NCBI GenBank assembly: GCA_024640885.1
Contig: JAHEEC010000035.1
Span: forward strand, 1,415 to 37,366
Direction of reading: 5' to 3'
Source: Bacteroidota bacterium
Lineage (GTDB): Bacteria > Bacteroidota > Bacteroidia > Bacteroidales > GCA-2748055
Length of the DNA stretch: 35,952 nt
A program made the position numbers and the translations under genes. Positions within the stretch are counted from its first letter, which is position 1. The number at the start of each line of letters is the position of its first letter. The notes beneath the pieces are model-generated. The model did not search any database. It was not told where the DNA came from and worked only from the letters and a program-made list of their open reading frames with translations. Of the stretch, positions 1-8,734 are shown one piece after another.

Positions 1-143
<143 letters not shown>

Positions 144-1418
144 TTATTTTTCACCTCCGGCCGACAGGATCATGGGGCTTTCCCGAAGCATCAGTACAGC
201 TGCCAGGGCAAGTACGCTGAGTATGGCAAATAGAATCATAAATGAGCCAAGATGCAGGTTGTTATGGATGCTCATCCCGGCCACAAAAAGCATTCCGGTA
301 AGTTGTCCCACCCAGAGCAGGATCCCCTGGGAGGCCGATTCGCGTGCCGGATAGCATACCTCGGCAGCATACTGGAAACCGATGGGTCCGGCGCTCATCA
401 CAAAGAAACCAAGCGCACAGGACGAGATCAATGTAATCAGGTAAATCCTCTCCGGGATTGCTGTCAGGTGATCCGGAAAAGCCATGCCAAACACTGCGGG
501 GACCATTCCGATGATGCAGATCACTATAAAAAGTTTTCGTTTCCGGTATCTGTCCGACAAAGTGGGCAGGATGATGGCCCCGACGATACCTCCTATGAGC
601 ATCAAACCACCAATGAGTCCATCGGAATCCTTTACCCCCACGTGTTCGGCAATGGAATCGGTCATGGAGCTGATTGCATTGAAAATGCCCAGGCCAATGA
701 GAAAAAGGAACACCAGGATGATCATATCTCTTTTTAACATGAGATGCCTGATGCCTTGAAAAAAACCGAACCTTTCTTCGGGTTCAGAAGATGTCCCTTC
801 AGGATGCTCTTTCATAAAAACCAGCAACAGGATCGATGCAAGAAGGCTGGTAATTCCGTAGATCCACAACATTTTTTCAAATCCGGTCCCATAACCTGCC
901 AGGTCAGGATTTGATCCCACGATCACAGGTGTGAGCAGCATGGCAATGATGATGCCCACATACATGGAGAGGGCCAGCAATCCTGCCGCCATGCCCCTTT
1001 CTTCCAGTGGGAACCACCTGGCCGTAACTGCTGTAACCGCATTCAGGATGAAGGGCTGGGCGACGGCCAATCCAGTCTGTGCTATCGCCACCATCATGAA
1101 ATTTTGTGCAAACAGTGCTTTCAGTATGCTGAAAAAACCCAGCAATATTGAACCTGTATACAATCCTGCTTTCACTCCAAAGCTGTCGATGATATAGGAT
1201 GCAGGAAAACTCATGACCAGAAATACCAACATATAGATCATGGCAAGGAAATCGATGTTGAAGAAAGAGGCCGGATCGAATTGCCCTGCATAGTAGATTT
1301 CGGCCGGACGGGCCACTGAAGCATGGGTTAGCCACTGGATCTGGATGGCCACCGTGATGAGCATAAATACACCGAGAATCACAAAACGGTAACGGGGGTA
1401 GGAGGTTGTGGATTCCAT
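144..1418 (-). CDS. MFS transporter, FLVCR-like
   Basis: 424-residue membrane protein with about 12 hydrophobic segments, the usual size of a major facilitator. A cytoplasmic loop near residues 205-230 is charged and separates two six-helix halves. Features recalling the FLVCR/DIRC2-like branch are the RWFPLEERGMAAGL segment in the N-terminal half, the loop SDRYRKRK between helices of the C-terminal half (MFS motif A-like), and the EVCYPARESASQGILLWVGQ stretch. The substrate cannot be read from sequence; the adjacent glycosidase genes suggest a sugar or related metabolite, while the FLVCR resemblance would suggest haem, choline or another organic cation. It is divergent from the GH172 gene and has a good promoter of its own. 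Confidence 0.85.
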   Translation of the reverse strand: MESTTSYPRYRFVILGVFMLITVAIQIQWLTHASVARPAEIYYAGQFDPASFFNIDFLAMIYMLVFLVMSFPASYIIDSFGVKAGLYTGSILLGFFSILKALFAQNFMMVAIAQTGLAVAQPFILNAVTAVTARWFPLEERGMAAGLLALSMYVGIIIAMLLTPVIVGSNPDLAGYGTGFEKMLWIYGITSLLASILLLVFMKEHPEGTSSEPEERFGFFQGIRHLMLKRDMIILVFLFLIGLGIFNAISSMTDSIAEHVGVKDSDGLIGGLMLIGGIVGAIILPTLSDRYRKRKLFIVICIIGMVPAVFGMAFPDHLTAIPERIYLITLISSCALGFFVMSAGPIGFQYAAEVCYPARESASQGILLWVGQLTGMLFVAGMSIHNNLHLGSFMILFAILSVLALAAVLMLRESPMILSAGGEK

Positions 1419-1438
1419 GGATCAGTTTTATCAGGCCA

Positions 1439-1469
1439 CGAAAGTAGCAAAACATTGTCCCGGTGCAAA
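1439..1469 (-). promoter_or_regulatory. Promoter of the MFS gene
   Basis: On the minus strand, TTTG (1466-1469) is followed after exactly 19 bases by TACTTTCG (1439-1446), which matches 5 of the 6 fixed positions of the Bacteroidota -7 box TAnnTTTG. The predicted start site near 1432 leaves a leader of about 14 nt before the ATG at 1418, typical of the phylum. No operator-like repeat was noticed. Confidence 0.55.
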
Positions 1470-1526
1470 ATGAAAGTATTATCTTGTTTATAATTCCCGG
1501 CGAATTATGATCATAACTTAAAATAC

Positions 1527-2675
1527 ATGAGGATGAGAAATTTTATAGCTTTTTTAATTTTCTTGTTTGCATTGTGCCCAACAGGTGTGCATGGCCAAAC
1601 CCATGACGGTGTAAACAACAGTTTATCAAACCTTTTCATGCTTTCCAACGCCAGGACAAGGAGCATTTCACCCGAGAATTTTACGGGAGAGATAGGCAAA
1701 GGGGGTATGGCCAGGCTGGGTGAAGGTGCGGCATCCCATGAGGCCCGCGAGCTTGGCCAGGGGTGGAAGGTCAGCCCATACATCATTATTGCCCCCGGCG
1801 AGTCTTTCACCCTTGCCGAGATCGAGGGTCCCGGTTCCATTCAGCACATCTGGATGACGCCCACGGGGAACTGGCGGTTTTACGTACTGCGCATTTACTG
1901 GGATGATGAAACTGAGCCCTCGGTGGAAGTTCCGGTGGGTGATTTTTTTGGCATGGGTTGGGGAAAGTATGCCCACCTCAACTCGCTGGCCATATGCGTG
2001 AATCCAGGCAGGGCCTTCAATTGCTACTGGCAGATGCCGTTCCGTAAAAAGTGCAGGATCACCATGGAGAACATTGATGTCAATCCGACCAGGCTCTATT
2101 ATCAGGTGGACTATGTGCTTGCAGGGATCCCTGAGGATGCAGCTTATTTTCACGCCCAGTTTCGCCGCCCTCGACCTGACAGGGATAAGGAGGCATATAC
2201 CATTCTGGATGGAGTGGAAGGCAAGGGCCAGTATGTGGGAACCTATATGGCCTGGCAGGTAAATAACAATGGCTGGTGGGGTGAAGGTGAGATCAAGTTC
2301 TTTATGGATGGCGACAAGAACTTCCCAACCATCTGCGGAACGGGGACAGAGGACTATTTCTGCGGGTCCTACAACTTCGATGTGGGAGGCCAGTACACAG
2401 AGTTCTCCACACCCTATTCGGGCCTTCACCAGGTCATCAGGCCCGACGGGACCTACAATTCCAATACAAGGTTCGGGCTTTATCGCTGGCATATCACCGA
2501 TCCGGTTCGGTTTGAAAAGGATCTGAAAGTGACGATCCAGGATCTTGGCTGGCGAAGCGAAGGAAGGTATTTGAGGCAGGAGAGCGATATAGCCTCTGTG
2601 GCGTTCTGGTACCAGGCCGAGCCGCATCACTCGTTTCCTCCCCTGCCGTCAAAGAACGACCTGGAGGTTCAGTAA
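1527..2675 (+). CDS. GH172 (DUF2961) glycoside hydrolase, secreted
   Basis: 382 residues with an N-terminal signal peptide (MRMRNFIAFLIFLF followed by a small-residue cleavage region ending near GVHGQ). The body shows the DUF2961 hallmarks: the segment around GPGSIQHIWMT, the VPVGDFFGMGWG motif, and the two conserved acidic motifs EGEIKFFMDGD and GTGTEDYF that carry the catalytic glutamates in GH172. Known GH172 enzymes are exo-acting alpha-D-fructofuranosidases/difructose dianhydride synthases and D-arabinofuranosidases that work as oligomers of double jelly-roll subunits. The export signal implies periplasmic or surface action. The GH29 gene starts 23 bases downstream on the same strand, so both are probably co-transcribed. 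The exact furanoside cleaved is unknown. An in-frame ATG at 1533 is an alternative start. Confidence 0.85.
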   Translation: MRMRNFIAFLIFLFALCPTGVHGQTHDGVNNSLSNLFMLSNARTRSISPENFTGEIGKGGMARLGEGAASHEARELGQGWKVSPYIIIAPGESFTLAEIEGPGSIQHIWMTPTGNWRFYVLRIYWDDETEPSVEVPVGDFFGMGWGKYAHLNSLAICVNPGRAFNCYWQMPFRKKCRITMENIDVNPTRLYYQVDYVLAGIPEDAAYFHAQFRRPRPDRDKEAYTILDGVEGKGQYVGTYMAWQVNNNGWWGEGEIKFFMDGDKNFPTICGTGTEDYFCGSYNFDVGGQYTEFSTPYSGLHQVIRPDGTYNSNTRFGLYRWHITDPVRFEKDLKVTIQDLGWRSEGRYLRQESDIASVAFWYQAEPHHSFPPLPSKNDLEVQ

Positions 2676-2698
2676 ACCTCATGTAATTCAGGACTTTA

Positions 2699-4150
2699 AT
2701 GAAATACAGATTTATACTGATGCTGGCCTCGGCAGCTATCGTTGCAAACAGCCAGACCCTGCCCCCGGAGCCTTTGAGCCCGTTGCCTTCGGCGCGGCAG
2801 TTGCAATGGCAAGGGATGGAGTTTTATGCTTTCGTGCATTTCAACATGAATACCTTCACCGACATGGAGTGGGGGACAGGAGGCGAATCGCCGGAGTTGT
2901 TTAATCCCACGGAACTGGATTGCCGGCAATGGGCAAAGGTTTGCAAGGATGCAGGGATGAAAGGCATCATTCTCACTGCAAAGCACCACGACGGATTTTG
3001 CCTCTGGCCCTCGGTTTACACGGAACATTCGGTGAAAAATTCGCCCTGGAAGGATGGAAAGGGGGACGTGGTGCAGGAGCTGGCCGATGCCTGCCGGGAG
3101 TATGGATTGAAAATGGGGTTGTACCTCTCTCCCTGGGACAGGAACCATGCCGATTATGGAACAGATTCCTACATCACCTATTACCGGAACCAGCTCACCG
3201 AGCTGATGACCAGCTACGGGGAGGTTTTTGAGGTCTGGTTTGACGGTGCCAACGGGGGGACAGGCTACTACGGGGGGGCAAACGAGGATCGGCGGGTGGA
3301 CAGGCAGACCTACTATGAGTGGCCTGTCACGAGGCAGATTGTGAGGGAGCTTCAGCCCGATGCGGTGATGTTCAGCGATGCCGGGCCGGATGTGCGGTGG
3401 GTGGGCAACGAGGCAGGATGGGCCGGCGAAACAAACTGGAGCCTCCTCCGAAGGGATGAATTTTACCCCGGATCTCCCAATTACAAGGAACTTACCAGTG
3501 GCCATGAGAATGGTACCCACTGGGTACCTGCAGAGGTGGATGTTTCCATTCGTCCCGGATGGTATTACCACCCCTCAGAGGACCAGAAGGTAAAATCAGC
3601 CCGGCAGCTGGTGGATATCTATTACAACTCCATCGGCAGGAATGCATCATTGCTGTTGAATTTCCCGGTGGACAGGCGGGGATTGATCCATGAAAAGGAT
3701 GTGGAGCAGCTCATGAAAATGGTACAGGAGATCAGATCTGATCTGAAGACGGACCTTGCAAAGGGTAAGCCTGCAGAGGCAACCAATTCAAGGGGGGGGG
3801 ACGGAACGTTTGGGGTCAGCAATACCGTTGACGGCGACCCCGCCACCTATTGGGCCACCGATGACGGAGTCACAGCGGCCTCTCTGACCATTGATTTTGA
3901 AAATGAAACCACCTTCAACAGGTTCCTGGTCCAGGAATACACCCCCCTGGGACAGCGGGTGAAGAAATTTTCCATTGAGGCATGGATCGAAGGAGCCTGG
4001 GTGGAGATAGATACCCAGACCACCATCGGAGCAAAGCGGATCCTGAGATTTGAAGAGATAAGCAGCAGCAAATTGCGGTTGAACATCCTTGAATCCAGGG
4101 CCTCCCCTGTGATTTCAACCATTGCTGTATTTCATGCCGGCACCCCATGA
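2699..4150 (+). CDS. Alpha-L-fucosidase, GH29, with C-terminal F5/8 domain
   Basis: 483 residues. The signal peptide MKYRFILMLASAAIVANSQ is followed by the GH29 (beta/alpha)8 domain: HHDGF at residues 96-100, LSPWDRN near 144 and VWFDGANG, in which Asp182 is the predicted nucleophile. The short catalytic domain resembles the GH29-B group (alpha-1,3/1,4-fucosidases). From about residue 355 a F5/8-type C (discoidin-like, CBM32-related) domain begins, visible in TVDGDPATYWATDD and the LTIDFENETTFNRFLVQE segment. The enzyme would remove terminal L-fucose from exported glycans. An uninterrupted run of nine G (3792-3800) lies exactly between the two domains. The stop is 14 bases from the end of the convergent serine hydrolase gene. 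Confidence 0.92.
   Translation: MKYRFILMLASAAIVANSQTLPPEPLSPLPSARQLQWQGMEFYAFVHFNMNTFTDMEWGTGGESPELFNPTELDCRQWAKVCKDAGMKGIILTAKHHDGFCLWPSVYTEHSVKNSPWKDGKGDVVQELADACREYGLKMGLYLSPWDRNHADYGTDSYITYYRNQLTELMTSYGEVFEVWFDGANGGTGYYGGANEDRRVDRQTYYEWPVTRQIVRELQPDAVMFSDAGPDVRWVGNEAGWAGETNWSLLRRDEFYPGSPNYKELTSGHENGTHWVPAEVDVSIRPGWYYHPSEDQKVKSARQLVDIYYNSIGRNASLLLNFPVDRRGLIHEKDVEQLMKMVQEIRSDLKTDLAKGKPAEATNSRGGDGTFGVSNTVDGDPATYWATDDGVTAASLTIDFENETTFNRFLVQEYTPLGQRVKKFSIEAWIEGAWVEIDTQTTIGAKRILRFEEISSSKLRLNILESRASPVISTIAVFHAGTP
3792..3800 (+). repeat. G9 homopolymer tract inside the fucosidase gene
   Basis: Nine consecutive G residues at codons 365-367, at the junction of the catalytic and F5/8 domains. Loss of one G would bring a TGA at 3885-3887 into frame; gain of one G would bring the TGA at 3829-3831 into frame. 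Either change leaves the GH29 catalytic domain intact and removes the C-terminal domain. Whether it varies in length is not visible here. Confidence 0.6.
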
Positions 4151-4163
4151 TCGGCCCAGGCGA

Positions 4164-5630
4164 TTAAGGGTTGAGGATTTCAAGGATGGCCGGGGCCACA
4201 ATGTTGCGATGATGCCTGTCGTAGTACCTCTCGGTTTGGACTACCAGGTCGTCAATGACCTCCTCCGGGTAAATTTTCAGGCATAACCGGCTGATGGAAG
4301 CAGCCTCATCCACCATGCCCATTTCCATGGCATATAAAAGAACGTTTAAATGCCGGGGGCCGAAATCGTATTCTTCCGGAAAATGGACCTTCAGGGAATC
4401 CCACAACTTCACGGCCGCATCTGGTCCATTTGCCTCCAGTTCTTTAAAGACAGGTATTGTAGCAGGTATTATTGGAGTTTCCGGTTCAAATCCCAGGAGG
4501 ATATCCAGGGCCATGCTTTTAATCTCATCCACCGGTGCAGGATTCAGGTTGCACAGTACCACCACGGCCATGGAGTGATCGGGGATCATCTCAATGACCG
4601 TGCTGAAACCCGTATCCCCCCCGCTGTGCCAAATGGTTTGTGCATTTTTGAAATTCCGCATGAACCAGCATAACCCGATCTCCCATTCCCCGGTGACCCT
4701 CAGGACCGGTTCCCAGAGAAGGTCATAGGTGGAGGATTCAAGGATCCTTTGTTTCCCGTAAGATCCCCGGTTCATATTGGTCATGGCCCACCTGCACATC
4801 TCCACCACGCTGGAATGCATGGTAGAGCTTGGTCCATGCATGCGGTTGTAGGGGTACTGATCCCAGGGTCTGCTGGTGATCACCCTTCGGTGTGGAGAGG
4901 CCCAGGTCCGGGGCAGGGATTCAGGTTTTAAAAAGCTACTTGCTTCCATACCGATGGGATCAAGGACCCTCTTTTCGATGTATTTCTCGAATGGCATTCC
5001 AGAAACCCTGGCCACCACCTCACCCAGGCAATCAAAGGCCATATTGCTGTAGTAGAACCTATCACCGGGTACGCCAACCATTGTTTCGGATGCCAGGCTT
5101 CTGACATATTGTTCAAGTGCCCGCTGGTGATTTACAGGATGATCCCATTTATTCTCCCTCACATCGGGCATCCCTGAAATGTGGCTCAATATCTGTCGGA
5201 TTGTAATATCCTGGTACGGGCCACTCATTCTAAAATAGGGGAGGTAGTCCACCAGGGCGGCGTCGAGATCAATTTTTCCCTGCTCCACCAGTTGCATGAC
5301 CGCAGTGACCACAAATGTCTTGGATATGGAGGCCATGTGAAAAAGGCTATAGATGGAAAGCGGTTCCCCGGTGTCACAATTGCTGTACCCAAAAGCCCTT
5401 GCGTATACGATCTCATTTTGCCTGACCACCCCGATGGCTATTCCCGGCAGATCATATTGTTCAACCACCTTTTCAACGGCCGGGGTGAGTTTGCGTTCAA
5501 GCAGGTCACCGGTTTCCCCGTTCAGAATTGAAACCGGCTCAATTTCCTGATTCCTTTGGCATGCTCCCGATCCCAGCAGGAGCATAAGGAGAAGCCCAGA
5601 AACATTTAGTAAACCAGTTGTTTTATTCAT
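4164..5630 (-). CDS. Serine hydrolase lipoprotein, beta-lactamase/class C esterase family
   Basis: 488 residues with a lipoprotein signal: a long hydrophobic stretch ending in SGAC with Cys24. The Beta-lactamase (PF00144) fold is shown by all three active-site motifs: Ser101-Ile-Ser-Lys104 (SxxK), Tyr194-Ser-Asn196 (YxN), and His335-Ser-Gly (the KTG equivalent). Members of this family are esterases, D-aminopeptidases, carboxypeptidases or class C beta-lactamases; the length and extended C-terminal region of about 110 residues after the core argue for an esterase/peptidase rather than a resistance enzyme. It is probably anchored in the inner or outer membrane facing the periplasm. Its position between glycosidase genes allows a role in de-esterifying glycans, but that is only inference. 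Confidence 0.85.
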   Translation of the reverse strand: MNKTTGLLNVSGLLLMLLLGSGACQRNQEIEPVSILNGETGDLLERKLTPAVEKVVEQYDLPGIAIGVVRQNEIVYARAFGYSNCDTGEPLSIYSLFHMASISKTFVVTAVMQLVEQGKIDLDAALVDYLPYFRMSGPYQDITIRQILSHISGMPDVRENKWDHPVNHQRALEQYVRSLASETMVGVPGDRFYYSNMAFDCLGEVVARVSGMPFEKYIEKRVLDPIGMEASSFLKPESLPRTWASPHRRVITSRPWDQYPYNRMHGPSSTMHSSVVEMCRWAMTNMNRGSYGKQRILESSTYDLLWEPVLRVTGEWEIGLCWFMRNFKNAQTIWHSGGDTGFSTVIEMIPDHSMAVVVLCNLNPAPVDEIKSMALDILLGFEPETPIIPATIPVFKELEANGPDAAVKLWDSLKVHFPEEYDFGPRHLNVLLYAMEMGMVDEAASISRLCLKIYPEEVIDDLVVQTERYYDRHHRNIVAPAILEILNP

Positions 5631-5720
5631 GCTGAATTTTCAAGAGGAGCAGGGTTTGGGAAGCCAAGATATGGGAAATTTTGAAAGGATCCTGCTTGAT
5701 CCTGCGCAGCGCAAAGGATA

Positions 5721-5752
5721 TTTGTAAAAAATAAATTAATTGCATAAGTTGA
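5721..5752 (+). promoter_or_regulatory. Possible promoter of the 708-residue glycosidase gene
   Basis: TTTG at 5721-5724 is followed after 20 bases by TAAGTTGA, a partial match to TAnnTTTG. The predicted start site would lie about 14 bases before the ATG at 5771. The -7 box is imperfect, so this is a weak call. Confidence 0.28.
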
Positions 5753-5770
5753 TACACTAACCTTCTGAAT

Positions 5771-7897
5771 ATGCTTTTTGGCCGGATCACTCTTGCGACC
5801 ATCCCTTTTTTACTGCTGACAGGGTGCGGAAAACACGCTCCCGGGGAAGGGATTGACCGCTTTGCACTGGTGAACCGCCATTTGCCCCAATGCACGGAAG
5901 TAGAGCCGCTCTCTCCTTTTACAGTTGGCAACGGGGAGTTCGCTTTTACTGTGGATGTAACAGGTTTACAGACGTTTACACAATCCTATGAATCCGGAAT
6001 TCCTCTGGTCACCCAGTCCCAGTGGGGGTGGCACACCATTCCGGATACGGCCGGATATCTGCGGGAAGAGACCTATGAAACATTTAATACCTATGGCCGA
6101 TCTGTGCCTTACGCCTCAGACGCTGACTCACCGGCTGGGGCCTACTTCAGGGCCAATCCGCACCGGCTGAACCTGGGGAAGATAGGGTTTAAGAGAGCAG
6201 GCAAAGATGGAGCAGGTTTTAATGAGTCTGAAATTTCCCACATAATGCAGGTGCTGGATCTCTGGGAAGGTACCATTAAAAGCGCTTTCACCCTGGATGG
6301 CCATCCGATGAAAGTTGAAACCTGTGTACATCCCGGCCAGGACCAGATCGCCGTGCAGATCGAATCACCTGAACTGGAGCAGGCCTCCCTGGGAATTGGC
6401 TTTGAATTTCCCTACGGATCAGCCGAATGGGGCAAAACAGCCAGTGACTGGCAGCATCCCTCCATCCATACCTCCACCATGATTGATTCGGGGAGGAATT
6501 TTGTAACCATCAGGCGGCAAATGGACTCCACCTGTTATTACGTGGAGATCCATTGGAATGGTGAAGGCAGTTTCAGAACCCTGGGGGCGCATCGCTACCT
6601 GTTGGAAATCTATGAAAAGGAGCACTTTGAGTTTTCATGCCGAATCTCCTCCGGTCTGGGCGGCAGTTCAATTTCTGTTCCGGCCACCATGGAACTGGCC
6701 CGGCAGTTCTGGAAAGAATTCTGGCTCTCGGGCGGTGCGGTGGACCTATCAGGCAGTACCCATCCGGATGCTTTTGAACTGGAACGCCGCATTGTCCTTT
6801 CACAATACCTCACAGCCATCCAGTGCAGCGGCTCACTTCCACCCCAGGAGACAGGTCTTACAGCCAACAGTTGGTTTGGTAAGTTCCACCTGGAGATGCA
6901 CTGGTGGCATGCTGTGCAATTCGTACTCTGGGGACACCCGGAGTTGCTTGAAAAAAGTTTGAGCTGGTACGAGGCCATAATACCTGCAGCACGCAAAAAG
7001 GCCCTCGAGCAGGGCTATGAAGGGGTCCGCTGGCCAAAGATGGCCTCACCCGACGGAACCGACAGTCCCTCCAGTGTGGGTGTATTCCTGATCTGGCAGC
7101 AACCCCATCCCATCTACTTTGCTGAACTGCTCTACCGATCCAGTCAGGACCGGGAGACCCTCGACAGGTACAGTGAGCTTGTTTTTCAGACGGCCGAATT
7201 CATGGCCTCCTATGCACACTGGGATGAAGCACGGGGGTGCTATAACCTGGGTCCGCCCCTGATCCCGGCCCAGGAGATCTATCCGCCGTCTGAAACCATG
7301 GATCCGGCATTTGAGCTGTCATACTGGGCCTTCGGGCTGAGAACGGCCCAACGATGGAGGGAACGCCTTGGACTTGAAAGGCATGAAAAATGGGATCACG
7401 TGATCAACCACCTGGCCTCACTTCCCTCGTCAAACGGAACCTATCAAAATGCAGCGACGGCCCTGACCACATTCCGGGATCCCTTCCACCGCAACGATCA
7501 TCCCACCCTGCTGGGAGCCTTTGGCATGCTGCCCAACCCTGATGTGGACCCGGCAATGATGGAGCGGACCCTGGAGAAGGTCATGTCATCCTGGAACTGG
7601 GAGCGCACCTGGGGTTGGGATTACCCTTTGGTTGCCATGACCGCAGCCCGGGTGGGCCGTCCGGACCTGGCCATGGAAGCACTGCTCATGGAGGCGGAGA
7701 AGAACAGGTTTCTCAACAATGGCCACAATTACCAGTCGGAGAGGTTGCCACTCTATCTTCCGGGCAATGGTGGATTGCTGACAGCCATTGCCATGATGGC
7801 GGCGGGTTGGGACGGCGGCCCGGACCTTTATGCCCCTGGCTTTCCTGCTGATGGTGGCTGGAAAGTGAAGTTTGAGGGCCTGAAACCCCTTCCCTGA
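5771..7897 (+). CDS. Putative (alpha/alpha)6 six-hairpin glycosidase, lipoprotein
   Basis: 708 residues. The lipoprotein signal ends in LLTGC with Cys19. Residues of roughly 40-330 are beta-strand rich (for example TVGNGEFAFTVDVTGLQTF) and look like the beta-sandwich that precedes the catalytic barrel in GH65/GH95-type enzymes. From about residue 340 the sequence becomes helical and aromatic-rich, with NSWFGKFHLEMHWWHAVQF, EGVRWPKM, an ETMDPAFELSYWAFGLR segment and WNWERTWGWDYP, as expected for an (alpha/alpha)6 barrel. The candidate general acid is one of the Glu/Asp in the HLEMHWW or EGVRWP motifs, but I cannot assign it. The specific GH family and the substrate are not recognised. It sits alone on the + strand between convergent and divergent neighbours. 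Confidence 0.65.
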   Translation: MLFGRITLATIPFLLLTGCGKHAPGEGIDRFALVNRHLPQCTEVEPLSPFTVGNGEFAFTVDVTGLQTFTQSYESGIPLVTQSQWGWHTIPDTAGYLREETYETFNTYGRSVPYASDADSPAGAYFRANPHRLNLGKIGFKRAGKDGAGFNESEISHIMQVLDLWEGTIKSAFTLDGHPMKVETCVHPGQDQIAVQIESPELEQASLGIGFEFPYGSAEWGKTASDWQHPSIHTSTMIDSGRNFVTIRRQMDSTCYYVEIHWNGEGSFRTLGAHRYLLEIYEKEHFEFSCRISSGLGGSSISVPATMELARQFWKEFWLSGGAVDLSGSTHPDAFELERRIVLSQYLTAIQCSGSLPPQETGLTANSWFGKFHLEMHWWHAVQFVLWGHPELLEKSLSWYEAIIPAARKKALEQGYEGVRWPKMASPDGTDSPSSVGVFLIWQQPHPIYFAELLYRSSQDRETLDRYSELVFQTAEFMASYAHWDEARGCYNLGPPLIPAQEIYPPSETMDPAFELSYWAFGLRTAQRWRERLGLERHEKWDHVINHLASLPSSNGTYQNAATALTTFRDPFHRNDHPTLLGAFGMLPNPDVDPAMMERTLEKVMSSWNWERTWGWDYPLVAMTAARVGRPDLAMEALLMEAEKNRFLNNGHNYQSERLPLYLPGNGGLLTAIAMMAAGWDGGPDLYAPGFPADGGWKVKFEGLKPLP

Positions 7898-7915
7898 AGA
7901 ACCCTCTTTGCGAGA

Positions 7916-8734
7916 TCAGCGGGGGGCCAGCATTTCACTGAGCTCCACAAAGGTATATCCCCTGGATTTCAGATCCCCGATCAGGGATCCCAGCTTCAGA
8001 TAGAACTTATCTGTACGTTCTGGTGCCGTACCGATGTGGGTAAGCAGGATGAACCCGTTCAGTCCCCCGGGAGTGGTCTTTTCAAATTCAGCAATGCTGC
8101 GGTATATGACCTCACTGCTCCTGTATCCGGGGGCTCCGGGAAGGGTGTAGTCGGCGTGTGACAGGGTCCCTGGTGTATGGTTGATCAATATTAATCCCAT
8201 GGAGCGGGTCCAGGCACTGATGGAATCGTTGTACCACTCATAGGGTGGGAGGAAATAGGGTGCGTCCTGCTTCCGGATCCCAAACCGGGACATGGCCCGG
8301 TAATTTCCCTCCAGGTCGCTTTCAAACTCGGAACGGCCGACCAGCAGGCTGTCCCGGTGTACCCAGTCACAATACAACAGGTGCCGGTCCGAATGGGCAC
8401 CCAGGTAATGGCCATCGGCCTTCAGCGCAAGGACCAGGGAGTCAAATTCAGGATTCCGGTAGAAATTGCCGGTGAGGAAAAACGCGGCAGGGACCCGCAG
8501 CTCATGCAGGATGGAGTGGATGTGCGCCCCGCCATTGGCATATTCATCACCTGTAAACACAAGGGCAATGCACTTCTCTTCCTGATCTCCGCGAATAATG
8601 GCCCCGGCATGGTACTGAAAAGGTTCATGGGGCACTTCGGACCCAGGTGCAGCTTCCTGGGCCGTCCCGGCCTGGCCGACAAATCCGGTGAAGATCAGCA
8701 GAAGCTGAAACCGGATGGATTCCCGGAATCTCAT
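7916..8734 (-). CDS. Polysaccharide deacetylase-like (NodB) protein, secreted
   Basis: 272 residues with a signal peptide (hydrophobic segment FQLLLIFTGFVGQAGTA, cleavage near AQ). The NodB homology domain spans about residues 52-265. Motif 2, a metal-binding HSxxH, is present as GAHSDRH; PPYEWYN corresponds to motif 3 (RxPY-like) and LLTHIGT to the C-terminal His-bearing motif 5. Motif 1 is unusual: the canonical TFDDG is replaced by VFTGDEY, which moves or removes the catalytic aspartate. It may be a de-N- or de-O-acetylase with a rearranged active site, or a glycan-binding relative. The start codon overlaps the stop of the glutathione peroxidase gene by the sequence ATGA, so the two are translationally coupled. 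Confidence 0.78.
   Translation of the reverse strand: MRFRESIRFQLLLIFTGFVGQAGTAQEAAPGSEVPHEPFQYHAGAIIRGDQEEKCIALVFTGDEYANGGAHIHSILHELRVPAAFFLTGNFYRNPEFDSLVLALKADGHYLGAHSDRHLLYCDWVHRDSLLVGRSEFESDLEGNYRAMSRFGIRKQDAPYFLPPYEWYNDSISAWTRSMGLILINHTPGTLSHADYTLPGAPGYRSSEVIYRSIAEFEKTTPGGLNGFILLTHIGTAPERTDKFYLKLGSLIGDLKSRGYTFVELSEMLAPR

Noticed and set aside
1668-2630. 320-codon open frame antisense to GH172
   Set aside because: Shadow of the GH172 gene; the + strand frame has a signal peptide and clear family motifs, the antisense product has none.
2696-3571. 291-codon open frame antisense to the fucosidase
   Set aside because: Proline- and cysteine-rich shadow product with no recognisable domain.
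5686-5703. AGGATC-N6-GATCCT inverted repeat
   Set aside because: Short 6-bp stem without T run in an intergenic region; no supporting context.
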